Positions 57,037 through 64,000 of a stretch of 64,000 nucleotides of DNA are shown in pieces. Positions within the stretch are counted from its first letter, which is position 1. Each line of letters begins with the position of its first letter. A program made the position numbers and the translations under genes. The stretch covers positions 1 to 64,000 of the forward strand of contig NZ_CANMFD010000007.1 of the NCBI RefSeq assembly GCF_947496995.1. Reading direction: 5' to 3'. The stretch is from an uncultured Roseibium sp. Its GTDB lineage: Bacteria; Pseudomonadota; Alphaproteobacteria; Rhizobiales; Stappiaceae. The notes below the pieces were generated by a model that saw nothing but the letters and a program-made list of their open reading frames with translations, was not told the DNA's origin and did no database searches.

Positions 57037-57462
57037 ATGCCCGCGCCAAAGATCGACGGTATTCTGGAGACGGCCGTCTATGTCGATGACATGGAGGCTG
57101 CGCACACCTTTTATTCCGGTGTTCTGGGACTTGAACGCATGGTCGCCGGCGAGCGCCTCTACGCCTACGATGCCGGACCCGCGCAGACCCTGCTGGTTTT
57201 TCATCGCGGTCATACGGGCGAAGACGTGGAGACGGACGGCGGCTTCGTGCCGGGCCACGACACCACCGGTCACAGTCACTTCGCGTTCCGGATCTCCGCC
57301 GGGCAGCTGCAGCCCTGGCGCGACTATCTGGCCGAGCAGGGGATCGTCATGATCAGTGAGGTGACCTGGCCGGCCGGCGGGACAAGCCTTTATTTCAATG
57401 ATCCGGACGGAAACGTCCTGGAACTGGCTGCGGCTCCGCTCTGGCCGAATTTTCTATCCTGA
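57037..57462 (+). CDS. VOC-superfamily protein (glyoxalase/dioxygenase-like)
   Basis: A 141-aa protein with paired beta-alpha-beta-beta-beta modules. ETAVYVDDMEAAHTFYSGVL at the N-terminus, GHSHFAFRIS in the middle and LYFNDPDGNVLELAAAPLWP at the end supply the His and Glu metal ligands. It resembles glyoxalase and fosfomycin-resistance-like VOC proteins; the substrate is unknown. AGGAG precedes the ATG. Confidence 0.85.
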   Translation: MPAPKIDGILETAVYVDDMEAAHTFYSGVLGLERMVAGERLYAYDAGPAQTLLVFHRGHTGEDVETDGGFVPGHDTTGHSHFAFRISAGQLQPWRDYLAEQGIVMISEVTWPAGGTSLYFNDPDGNVLELAAAPLWPNFLS

Positions 57463-57524
57463 ATTTTAACGCCTTGTGAGGCAGGTTTGATCTGATTTGG
57501 GGGGGACAATGCGGGTGCGGCGAT

Positions 57525-58235
57525 ATGAGTTTCTTGCAGGCGGCATTGCGGGTGCTGTTTTACATAGCGGTCGGCGGTGTGATTTCGGTTGCCGGAGCGG
57601 CGTTTTTTTTCATGAACTGGGAACCTGACCGGGACGACTATCCGCTGCGTGGCATCGATGTTTCCCACCATCAGGGGGACATCGACTGGAGCATGGTCGC
57701 GGCGGACGACGTGGCCTTTGTCTACATGAAGGCAAGCGAAGGCGGCGACTTCAAGGACGGCGCTTTTCAAAAGAACTGGGCCGGTGCCGGCGCGGCCGGT
57801 CTTGCCCGCGGCGCCTACCACTATTTCAGCCTGTGCCAGTCAGGCAGAAAACAGGCGGAAAATTTTCTCTCCGTCCTTCCGGACGACCGCGACATGCTGG
57901 CGCCGATGGTGGACCTGGAATTCACCGGCAATTGCGCGCGCCGTCCGCCCGTCGAGGAGGTGCTGCGGGAGATCAGCGACTTTACCGCGCTGGTAGAGCA
58001 GGCGGGCGGCAAGCGGATCATCTTCTATTCGCCCGAGGACTTCTATTTCGCCTATCTGAAGGACAGCGGCCTGAACCGCAGGCTCTGGGCCCGCTCAGTC
58101 TGGCATTCTCCCGCCTATGCAGATGAGTGGACCGGCTGGCAGTATCACGACCGCGGCACGGTGAAAGGGATATCAGGCGATGTGGATCTGAATGTCCTGA
58201 ACAAGGACATGAAGTTGGATGGCCTTAAATTGTGA
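57525..58235 (+). CDS. Glycoside hydrolase family 25 lysozyme
   Basis: A 236-aa muramidase anchored by an N-terminal helix (about residues 8-30). RGIDVSHHQGDIDW begins the GH25 domain (Asp45), and the catalytic DxE is Asp130/Glu132 in MVDLEFTG. The region KRIIFYSPEDFYF and the final DVDLNVLN are typical. It faces the periplasm and probably remodels peptidoglycan. The start lacks a strong ribosome site. Confidence 0.9.
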   Translation: MSFLQAALRVLFYIAVGGVISVAGAAFFFMNWEPDRDDYPLRGIDVSHHQGDIDWSMVAADDVAFVYMKASEGGDFKDGAFQKNWAGAGAAGLARGAYHYFSLCQSGRKQAENFLSVLPDDRDMLAPMVDLEFTGNCARRPPVEEVLREISDFTALVEQAGGKRIIFYSPEDFYFAYLKDSGLNRRLWARSVWHSPAYADEWTGWQYHDRGTVKGISGDVDLNVLNKDMKLDGLKL

Positions 58236-58274
58236 CCCGTAAGCATTTGTATTTCAATGTTTAAAATGATCGTA

Positions 58275-58290
58275 TTGACTTTAAGGTAAA
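58275..58290. promoter_or_regulatory. Candidate LiuR-type MerR operator
   Basis: TTGACTTTAAGGTAAA is an imperfect palindrome (12 of 16 positions symmetric) 36 bp before the MerR gene. TTGACT could double as a -35 element. It fits the inverted-repeat operators of MerR regulators of branched-chain catabolism. Confidence 0.45.
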
Positions 58291-58326
58291 AAGCCGGAAT
58301 TGTGCCCCATCCAAAAAGGATCGGGC

Positions 58327-58728
58327 ATGCAGCGCTATTTCACGATCACCCAGCTGACGCAGGAATTCGACATCACCACCCGCACCTTGCGTTTCTACGA
58401 GGCGCAAGGGCTGGTGTCTCCGAGCCGTCGCGGGCGTCAGCGCCTTTATACCCCCGGCGACCGGACGCGGATCAAACTGATCCTGCGCGGCAAACGTCTC
58501 GGGTTTTCCCTGAACGACATCAGGGAAATCATCGAGATGTACGCAAGCGATCCGGGGGAGACCGGTCAACTCAAGCTGTTGCTGGACAGGATTGCCGCCC
58601 GGCGCGAAGAGCTTCTGGAAAAGCAGCGAGACATTGAACTGACCCTTCTGGAGCTTGACGAGGTCGAGAGCGGTGCGCGTGCGCGTATTTCCGAACTGGG
58701 GACCAGGCTGTCCGCGGAGAAAGTCTGA
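58327..58728 (+). CDS. MerR-family regulator (LiuR type)
   Basis: A 133-aa protein with the MerR DNA-binding domain (YFTITQLTQEFDITTRTLRF and YEAQGLVSPSRRGRQRLY), followed by ILRGKRLGFSLNDIREIIEMY and a dimerisation coiled coil. The sequence and the neighbouring isovaleryl-CoA dehydrogenase gene match LiuR, the regulator of leucine/isovalerate catabolism. ATG 58327 has AAGGATCGGGC upstream. It heads an operon with coupled genes. Confidence 0.87.
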   Translation: MQRYFTITQLTQEFDITTRTLRFYEAQGLVSPSRRGRQRLYTPGDRTRIKLILRGKRLGFSLNDIREIIEMYASDPGETGQLKLLLDRIAARREELLEKQRDIELTLLELDEVESGARARISELGTRLSAEKV

Positions 58729-59171
58729 TGGAGTTCACTCCGAGGGATCCGGACTGGGAAAATCGGGTCAGAACCAGTTTCGCCGCCCAGAATTTCATGA
58801 CACATCTGGGCGCCAGGCTCGTGCATCTGTCGCCGGGGGCTGTCGATCTGGAGCTGACCATGCGGCCCGAACTGACGCAGCAGCACGGTTTCTTTCATGC
58901 CGGCGCAACGTCCTCGATTGCGGATTCGGCCGCCGGCTATGCCGCCTTGAGCCTGTTTGCGGCCGGGTTCGGCGTTCTGACCAGCGAATACAAGGTCAAT
59001 CTGCTCAATCCGGCCAAACAGCCGGTTCTGCTGGCGCGCGGCAGGGTGGTGAAACCCGGACGCACGCTGACGATCGCCAAAGCCGATGTCTACGGTCTTG
59101 ACGAGGGTGTCCACGTGCATGTCGCCACCGGCCTGTTTACGCTTGTGAGTGTTTCCGGAGTAAAGGACTGA
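58728..59171 (+). CDS. PaaI-type hotdog thioesterase
   Basis: A 147-aa acyl-CoA thioesterase fold. QHGFFHAGATSSIADSAAGY is the hotdog-helix signature with the conserved His and Asp/Ser positions. Its ATG overlaps the MerR TGA by one base, so it is cotranslated. It may hydrolyse acyl-CoA intermediates of the leucine or phenylacetate type; the substrate is unknown. Confidence 0.85.
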   Translation: MEFTPRDPDWENRVRTSFAAQNFMTHLGARLVHLSPGAVDLELTMRPELTQQHGFFHAGATSSIADSAAGYAALSLFAAGFGVLTSEYKVNLLNPAKQPVLLARGRVVKPGRTLTIAKADVYGLDEGVHVHVATGLFTLVSVSGVKD

Positions 59172-59174
59172 GCC

Positions 59175-59621
59175 ATGGCTGAAACCGTCATACGGGCGCT
59201 TCGCCTGGAAGACCGGCCGGCCTGGCAGGCCTTGTGGAACGCATATCTCGAGTTCTACCGCCAGGATCTGCCGGCGGATGTCACCGACACTCTGTTCGAA
59301 CGACTTCTCTCGGCGAAAGGTCATGACGCCCTGGTTGCAGAAAGGGACGGGAGCCTCATCGGCTTCGTCCATTATCTCTTCCATGCCAGCACATGGTCGA
59401 AGAGGTCGACCTGTTATCTGGAGGATCTCTTCGTCAGCGAGGCCGGCCGGGGAACCGGCGCGGGGCGCGGCCTGATGGAAGCCGTTTATGCGGCGGCAGA
59501 TTCCGAACCCGACGCCGAAGGCACCGTCTACTGGCACACGCATCACCACAACGAGCGCGCCCGGAAACTCTATGACCGGGTCGGCGCTTTAAGTGACTTT
59601 GTCCGATATGAGCGTTCCTGA
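59175..59621 (+). CDS. GNAT-family N-acetyltransferase
   Basis: A 148-aa GNAT-fold protein. VIRALRLEDRPAWQALWNAY is the N-terminal strand-helix and YLEDLFVSEAGRGTGAGRGL carries the acetyl-CoA pyrophosphate loop (R/Q-x-x-G-x-G/A). YWHTHHHNERARKLYDRVG is typical of the C-terminus. It starts 3 bp after the thioesterase gene. The substrate is unknown. Confidence 0.87.
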   Translation: MAETVIRALRLEDRPAWQALWNAYLEFYRQDLPADVTDTLFERLLSAKGHDALVAERDGSLIGFVHYLFHASTWSKRSTCYLEDLFVSEAGRGTGAGRGLMEAVYAAADSEPDAEGTVYWHTHHHNERARKLYDRVGALSDFVRYERS

Positions 59622-59648
59622 TTTCAGGACCCCTGGGAGGAAACCAAA

Positions 59649-60821
59649 ATGATCCGCAATGATTTTCCGGGTTTCAATTTCGATCTTGGTGAAACCGCAG
59701 ACATGCTGCGCGACAGCGTCCGCTCCTACAGTCAGGACCGTATCGCGCCGCTGGCGGAAAAGATCGACCGCGAGGACTGGTTCCCGCGTGAACTCTGGCC
59801 GGAAATGGGTGCTCTCGGCCTGCATGGCATCACGGTGGAGGAAGACTGGGGCGGCTCCGGCCTGGGGTACCTGGAACACTGTATCGCCATGGAGGAAGTC
59901 AGCCGGGCATCGGCTTCCATCGGTCTCAGCTACGGCGCGCATTCCAACCTTTGCGTCAACCAGCTCCGCCGCTGGGGAAGGGACGATCAGAAGAAGCGCT
60001 ATCTGGAAAAGCTGGTGACGGGGGAACATCTCGGCGCGCTGGCCATGTCCGAGACAGGCGCCGGTTCCGACGTCGTCTCCATGAAACTGCGGGCGGAGAA
60101 AAAGGGTGACCGCTATATCCTCAACGGGTCCAAGATGTGGATCACCAACGGTCCGTCCGCCGACACTATGATCATCTACGCCAAGACCGATCCGGACGCC
60201 GGTGCGAAGGGCATTACCGCCTTCCTGGTGGAAAAGGGTTTCCCCGGTTTCTCGGTGGCCCAGAAACTCGACAAGCTCGGCATGCGCGGGTCGGAAACCG
60301 GCGAGCTGGTGTTTCAGGACTGCGAGGTGCCGGAAGAAAACGTGCTCGGTACGGTCGGCAAGGGCGTCAATGTGCTGATGTCGGGCCTGGATTACGAGCG
60401 GGCCGTTCTGGCGGCCGGGGCCGTCGGCATCATGCAGGCGGCAATGGATGTTGTCATTCCCTATGTCCATGAGCGCGAGCAGTTCGGCCAGGCGATCGGC
60501 ACCTTCCAACTGGTGCAGGGCAAGATCGCGGACATGTATGTCTCCATGAACGCCACCAAGTCCTACGTCTATGCCGTCGCAAAGGCCTGCGACCGGGGCG
60601 AAACCACGCGGGAGGATGCGGCCGGCGCCATTCTTTATGCGGCTGAAAACGCCACCAAGATCGCTCTCGATGCGATCCAGCTCCTGGGCGGGAACGGGTA
60701 TATCAACGAATATCCGACCGGCCGCCTGCTGCGCGACGCCAAGCTCTACGAGATCGGTGCCGGTACTTCCGAAATCCGGCGCATGCTGATCGGTCGTGAG
60801 ATCTTCAACAAGACGGCGTGA
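59649..60821 (+). CDS. ivd: Isovaleryl-CoA dehydrogenase
   Basis: A 390-aa FAD-dependent acyl-CoA dehydrogenase of leucine degradation. The catalytic base is Glu250 in [11 protein letters not shown], the isovaleryl-CoA dehydrogenase position. In the usual site the sequence is [12 protein letters not shown], with Ala instead of the Glu of other acyl-CoA dehydrogenases, which is diagnostic. [12 protein letters not shown] and [13 protein letters not shown] are family motifs. GGGAGG precedes the ATG. It is cotranscribed with the MerR regulator, thioesterase and acetyltransferase genes. Confidence 0.95.
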   Translation: MIRNDFPGFNFDLGETADMLRDSVRSYSQDRIAPLAEKIDREDWFPRELWPEMGALGLHGITVEEDWGGSGLGYLEHCIAMEEVSRASASIGLSYGAHSNLCVNQLRRWGRDDQKKRYLEKLVTGEHLGALAMSETGAGSDVVSMKLRAEKKGDRYILNGSKMWITNGPSADTMIIYAKTDPDAGAKGITAFLVEKGFPGFSVAQKLDKLGMRGSETGELVFQDCEVPEENVLGTVGKGVNVLMSGLDYERAVLAAGAVGIMQAAMDVVIPYVHEREQFGQAIGTFQLVQGKIADMYVSMNATKSYVYAVAKACDRGETTREDAAGAILYAAENATKIALDAIQLLGGNGYINEYPTGRLLRDAKLYEIGAGTSEIRRMLIGREIFNKTA

Positions 60822-60907
60822 AAGTTCTGACGCAAATGCCGGGCGGAGATTGATCTCCTGCCGCAATGGATGCGTATGCCCTTGAACGGATGGTTCAGGG
60901 GACACGT

Positions 60908-61600
60908 ATGGCGCAAGACCTTGCAGTTGTTGTCGGTGCAAGCGGTGGTATCGGCTCCGAGCTCCACCGTGCGCTTTCCCGTAGCGGGGGCTTTCACGAG
61001 GTCATCGGTCTCGGGCGGGCGTCGGACCCGCCCCTGGATCTTCTGGACGAGGGGTCTGTCGAGGCGTGTGCGGCCTGGTTAAAGGCGCGCGGCGGTGCGA
61101 TCCGGACGATCCTGGATGCCACGGGTGCCCTTTGCGTGGAGGGGACTCGTCCGGAAAAAAGCTTGCGGGAGCTCGACCCGGCCGCCATGGCGCGGAGCTT
61201 TGCGATCAACACCATCGGACCGGCCATGTTGATGAAGCATTTCCTGCCCTTGCTGCCGCGCACGGACCGCAGCGTTTTTGCGACGCTTTCCGCCAGGGTC
61301 GGCTCCATTGGCGATAACCGGCTCGGCGGCTGGTACGCCTACCGGTCCTCGAAGGCGGCGCTCAACCAGCTGGTGCACACGGCCTCGATCGAACTGGCCC
61401 GCCGGAACCCGGACGCCATTTGCGTGGCGCTGCATCCGGGAACGGTCCGGACCGATTTGAGTGAGGGGTTCGTCAAATCCGGTCTGGAGGTGCAGCCTCC
61501 CGAGCTTGCCGCACGCCGGCTGGTCGCCGTCGTGGACATGCTCACCCCCGAACAGTCGGGCGGATTTTACGATCATCTCGGCAAGTCGATACCCTGGTAA
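60908..61600 (+). CDS. Short-chain dehydrogenase/reductase (intact copy)
   Basis: A 230-aa SDR. The NAD(P) loop GASGGIG is at residues 10-16, and the catalytic Ser128, Tyr145 and Lys149 lie in TLSARVGS and YAYRSSKAALNQ. LHPGTVRTDLSEGF is also typical. ATG 60908 follows GGGGACA; an ATG 42 bp earlier lacks a site. It is similar in length and layout to CsgA/C-factor-type reductases. A degraded paralogue of residues 43-97 lies at 63,838-64,000. Confidence 0.87.
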   Translation: MAQDLAVVVGASGGIGSELHRALSRSGGFHEVIGLGRASDPPLDLLDEGSVEACAAWLKARGGAIRTILDATGALCVEGTRPEKSLRELDPAAMARSFAINTIGPAMLMKHFLPLLPRTDRSVFATLSARVGSIGDNRLGGWYAYRSSKAALNQLVHTASIELARRNPDAICVALHPGTVRTDLSEGFVKSGLEVQPPELAARRLVAVVDMLTPEQSGGFYDHLGKSIPW

Positions 61601-61690
61601 CAAGCTGACGCCTCTTCACGTTTTTTCGAAAGGATGACCCTTGCTTCTGCCGTCCCGGAGAAGGCCGGTGCAAGCGCGAGATTTTCCGGA

Positions 61691-61719
61691 TTGACGACGT
61701 ACCGACCAGTTGGTATGTA
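61691..61719 (+). promoter_or_regulatory. Promoter of the TetR gene with embedded operator
   Basis: TTGACG (61691-61696) and TATGTA (61714-61719) are exactly 17 bp apart. Between them, TACCGACCAGTTGGTA (61700-61715) has matching ends TACC/GGTA and an internal dyad, a typical TetR operator. The transcription start would fall at or within one base of ATG 61726. Confidence 0.7.
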
Positions 61720-61725
61720 CTTGGC

Positions 61726-62343
61726 ATGAGCATTGAAAACAAAAAATCGGCAAAGCCCGACGCGCGCTCAAAGCTGCTGGAAGCGGCGCTGAGCGTGATC
61801 CGGATGAAGGGCTATACGGCGACCACGGTGGACGACCTGTGCAAGGCGGCGGGGGTCACCAAGGGGGCGTTTTTCCACCATTTCAGTTCCAAGGAAAATC
61901 TGGCCGTCGCAGCGGCCGACTTCTGGTCCGAGACCACAGGAGCCTTCTTCGAGAACGCGTCTTTTCACAGTCCGGAGGATCCTCTGGACCGCGTGCTGGC
62001 CTATCTCGATTTCCGCAAGGCGATTCTTCAGGGGGAGATGGCGGAAGTCACCTGCCTGGTCGGAACGATGGTGCAGGAAGTTCATGACACGTCGCCCGTC
62101 ATCCGGGACGCCTGCAACCGCAGCATCACCGGGCATGCGGGCACCCTGGTGGCCGATATCGCCGAGGCGGCGGAGCTTTACGGTGCCACGTTGCCCGGCG
62201 GTGCCGAAGGCCTCGCGCTGCACACGCAGGCGGTGATCCAGGGCGCTTTCGTGCTGGCGAAGGCCGGGAACGACGTCAGACTTGCAGCCAACAGCATCGA
62301 TCATCTCAAACGCTATGTGGAGCTGCTGTTCGGCCGAACATGA
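61726..62343 (+). CDS. TetR/AcrR-family transcriptional regulator
   Basis: A 205-aa repressor. The helix-turn-helix is ATTVDDLCKAAGVTKGAFFHHFSS (split here: ATTVDDLCKAAG then VTKGAFFHHFSS), residues about 31-55, and the C-terminal ligand domain is helical. There is no Shine-Dalgarno before ATG 61726, and the promoter places the transcript start there, so translation is probably leaderless. It likely represses itself and the SRPBCC-VOC/DUF1428 genes behind it. Ligand unknown. Confidence 0.9.
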   Translation: MSIENKKSAKPDARSKLLEAALSVIRMKGYTATTVDDLCKAAGVTKGAFFHHFSSKENLAVAAADFWSETTGAFFENASFHSPEDPLDRVLAYLDFRKAILQGEMAEVTCLVGTMVQEVHDTSPVIRDACNRSITGHAGTLVADIAEAAELYGATLPGGAEGLALHTQAVIQGAFVLAKAGNDVRLAANSIDHLKRYVELLFGRT

Positions 62344-62357
62344 GGAGGGACTGGAAT

Positions 62358-63338
62358 ATGGCGGATGTACACATACGAAAAGACGGGCTGACACTGGAAC
62401 TGCGACGGGACATCGCGGCGCCGCGAGACGTCGTCTGGCGGTGCTGGACCGACACGGAGCTTCTGAAGCAGTGGTTTTGCCCGCGGCCCTGGTCCGTCCC
62501 GGAAGCGGATTTCGACGTCCGCCCGGGCGGACGGATGAACACGGTGATGGCCGGGCCGAACGGCGAGCGCTTCGAGAACGAGGGCATGTTTCTGGAGGTC
62601 GATCCCGGAAAGCGGCTGACATTTACCGATGCCTATCGCGAAGGGTACGTTCCCCGCGAAACGTCCTTCATGACAGGCTACATGACGCTGGCGGATCTTC
62701 CGGGGGGCGGAACACGGCTTGTCTGGGGCGCGCGGCATGGCAGCGAAGCCACCCGGGACAAGCATCTGGACATGGGCTTCGAGCCGGGCTGGACAGCGGC
62801 TTCCGGACAGTTGGCCGAGCTTGCCCGGTCCCTGGCCGGGAAGGAGCACCGCACGGCACCCGAGACAGCAGGAGGCGCAGGCCTGAGATCCAAGGTCAGG
62901 ACCTGCCTGTTCTTCCGGGAGAAGGGCGAGGAGGCTGCGCGCTACTATGTTTCGCTGCTTCCGGGCAGCGAAATGGAAGCGGTCAACCGGCCCGATCCGA
63001 AGGGACCGGTGCTGGTCGCCGAATTCACCCTGGCCGGCACACCCTACATGATCCTCAACGGCAATCCGGAGGTTCAGGCCAGTCATTTCTCGTCGATCTC
63101 TGTCCTGACCGAGGATCAGGCGGAAACGGACCGGCTGTGGCAGGCGCTGATCGCCGATGGCGGCGAGGAGGGCCAGTGCGGCTGGCTGAAGGATCGTTTC
63201 GGCGTCCACTGGCAGATCGTGCCGAAGGTTCTGCCGCGACTGATGGACTGTTGCGATCCTGCCCGCGCCGGAAGGGTCACCGCAGCTTTGATGAAGATGA
63301 AGAAAATCGACATTGCGGGCCTGGAAGCGGCCGCCTGA
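62358..63338 (+). CDS. SRPBCC (AHSA1) and PhnB-like VOC fusion protein
   Basis: A 326-aa fusion. Residues about 10-160 are an AHSA1-type SRPBCC domain (RDIAAPRDVVWRCWTDTELL and WFCPRPWSVPEADFDVRPGG). A short linker follows, then a PhnB/3-demethylubiquinone-methyltransferase-like VOC domain from about 180 (RTCLFFREKGEEAARYYVSL, CGWLKDRFGVHWQIVP). ATG 62358 has AGGAGGGA upstream; ATG 62340 overlaps the TetR stop but lacks a site. The two domains are usually separate genes. No active-site function can be assigned. Confidence 0.85.
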   Translation: MADVHIRKDGLTLELRRDIAAPRDVVWRCWTDTELLKQWFCPRPWSVPEADFDVRPGGRMNTVMAGPNGERFENEGMFLEVDPGKRLTFTDAYREGYVPRETSFMTGYMTLADLPGGGTRLVWGARHGSEATRDKHLDMGFEPGWTAASGQLAELARSLAGKEHRTAPETAGGAGLRSKVRTCLFFREKGEEAARYYVSLLPGSEMEAVNRPDPKGPVLVAEFTLAGTPYMILNGNPEVQASHFSSISVLTEDQAETDRLWQALIADGGEEGQCGWLKDRFGVHWQIVPKVLPRLMDCCDPARAGRVTAALMKMKKIDIAGLEAAA

Positions 63339-63371
63339 CGGCAGCAGCCCGAAACATGCGAGGGACGTATC

Positions 63372-63722
63372 ATGTCTTATGTTGACGGATTTCTGGCCGC
63401 CGTGAAGACGGCCAACAAGTCTACCTATCTGGAGTTCGTACGCCAGTCGGCCCCGATCTTTCGAAAGCACGGTGCGCTCGAACTGGTCGAGTGCTGGGGA
63501 GACGACGTTCCCGACGGCGAGGTGACGTCGTTTCCGATGGCGGTGAAACGGGCCGCTGACGAAACCGTCGTGTTCTCCTGGGTCCTGTGGCCATCGAAGG
63601 AGGTCCGTGACGTCGGTCTGAAGCGCGTCATGGAAGAGCATAGTGAGCTTTTCCCCGGAGAAATGCCGTTCGACGGCAAGCGGATGGTCTTCGGCGGCTT
63701 CGAGGTTCTGCACAAGAGCTGA
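63372..63722 (+). CDS. DUF1428-family protein
   Basis: A 116-aa ferredoxin-like-fold protein. YVDGFLAAVKTANKSTYLEF, WGDDVPDGEVTSFPMAVKR and FDGKRMVFGGFEVLHK are family landmarks. It belongs to a dimeric alpha-beta barrel family of unknown function, often next to SRPBCC and VOC genes. GAGGGACG precedes the ATG. Confidence 0.9.
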   Translation: MSYVDGFLAAVKTANKSTYLEFVRQSAPIFRKHGALELVECWGDDVPDGEVTSFPMAVKRAADETVVFSWVLWPSKEVRDVGLKRVMEEHSELFPGEMPFDGKRMVFGGFEVLHKS

Positions 63723-63735
63723 CGCCCAGGGCCAC

Positions 63736-63776
63736 GGTGCGGGCGGCGGCGAACAATTGTCGCTGGCGCCCGCACC
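63736..63776 (+). terminator. Hairpin after the DUF1428 gene
   Basis: GGTGCGGGCG (63736-63745) pairs with CGCCCGCACC (63767-63776), with further partial pairing toward the loop. There is no T-tract, so termination is uncertain. Confidence 0.5.
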
Positions 63777-63837
63777 GGATCAGACGATATAGTGCCTGTC
63801 TCTGGAGCGTGCCCACCCAATCGGAATCATGGAATGA

Positions 63838-64000
63838 TTGGATCTCCTCGACGAAGACAGCGTCAGGAACTGCGCGGAATGGGTGGGCCCGTCGGAGGGG
63901 ACATCAGGCTGGTCTTTGACGCCACAGGCGCATTGACGCTTGAAGGCGCACGTCCGGAAAAGAGCCTGCGCGAACTCGACCCTGCGGCGCTGGCGCGGTC
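63838..64000 (+). pseudogene. Truncated, frameshifted SDR paralogue (continues past window)
   Basis: LDLLDEDSVRNCAEW (63838-63882) aligns with LDLLDEGSVEACAAW of the intact SDR at 60,908. After a one-base loss in or near the GGGG run at 63,897-63,900, DIRLVFDATGAL, GARPEKSLRELDPAALAR continue the match in another frame. An in-frame TGA (63835-63837) directly precedes it and no GxxxGxG Rossmann start is found before it, so the N-terminal 42 residues are missing. DNA similarity to the intact copy is moderate, so the copy is not recent. The 3' part is outside the window. Confidence 0.7.

Overview
The window is a chromosomal segment of a GC-rich (about 60% by eye) alphaproteobacterium. The S10-spc-alpha ribosomal gene order, a short-LID adenylate kinase, an ATP12-type F1 assembly chaperone, a split propionyl-CoA carboxylase and an sqdBDC sulfolipid operon all fit Hyphomicrobiales, most likely a marine Stappiaceae member (Roseibium/Labrenzia/Stappia). 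The genus is inferred from gene content; no 16S rRNA is present.

1-14,360: 3' end of tuf, then rpsJ-rplCDWB-rpsS-rplV-rpsC-rplP-rpmC-rpsQ, rplNXE-rpsNH-rplFR-rpsE-rpmD-rplO-secY-adk and rpsMK-rpoA-rplQ, all on the + strand and closed by a hairpin after rplQ. Hairpins sit between tuf and rpsJ, between adk and rpsM (two mutually exclusive folds) and between rpoA and rplQ (three stem-loops). 14,470-19,850: a chemoreceptor, a 265-bp nested palindromic element, an HtrA/Do protease and the RarA ATPase. 19,877-31,821: a soluble class III adenylate cyclase, a patatin-like lipase, three tandem membrane di-iron hydroxylases, CrcB, an RluA-family pseudouridine synthase, a small membrane protein, a secreted protein, a DUF2778-type peptidoglycan enzyme, a HAD phosphatase and ATP12.

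31,904-37,551 (- strand): MgtE, then the conserved Anbu module (ATP-grasp, alpha-E, transglutaminase and proteasome-like Anbu), proposed in the literature to make or process a peptide or tag. 38,024-44,657: an OmpA-like protein without a signal peptide, then pccB and pccA separated by three small secreted-protein genes on the other strand, two of them paralogues. 44,791-50,308: a HAD phosphatase, an FMN riboswitch controlling the riboflavin importer ribN, acylphosphatase, and sqdB-sqdD-sqdC for sulfoquinovosyl diacylglycerol. 50,305-55,452: lipB, a stand-alone fliN, tRNA-Leu(GAG), small secreted orphans, an AT-rich two-gene insert and a second mgtE.

55,501-64,000: the divergent ohrR/ohr pair with two identical 12-bp operators, a VOC protein, a GH25 lysozyme, a LiuR-type MerR operon leading to isovaleryl-CoA dehydrogenase (leucine degradation) and an SDR, and a TetR gene that appears leaderless with its operator between -35 and -10. 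After it come an SRPBCC-VOC fusion, DUF1428 and, at the window edge, an N-terminally truncated, frameshifted second copy of the SDR.

The best candidates for undescribed biology are the AT-rich orphan pair near 53 kb, the OmpA-like protein, the tandem hydroxylase trio, the secreted cysteine-protein pair between pccB and pccA, and the palindromic element upstream of the HtrA protease. The Anbu module is known but functionally unresolved.
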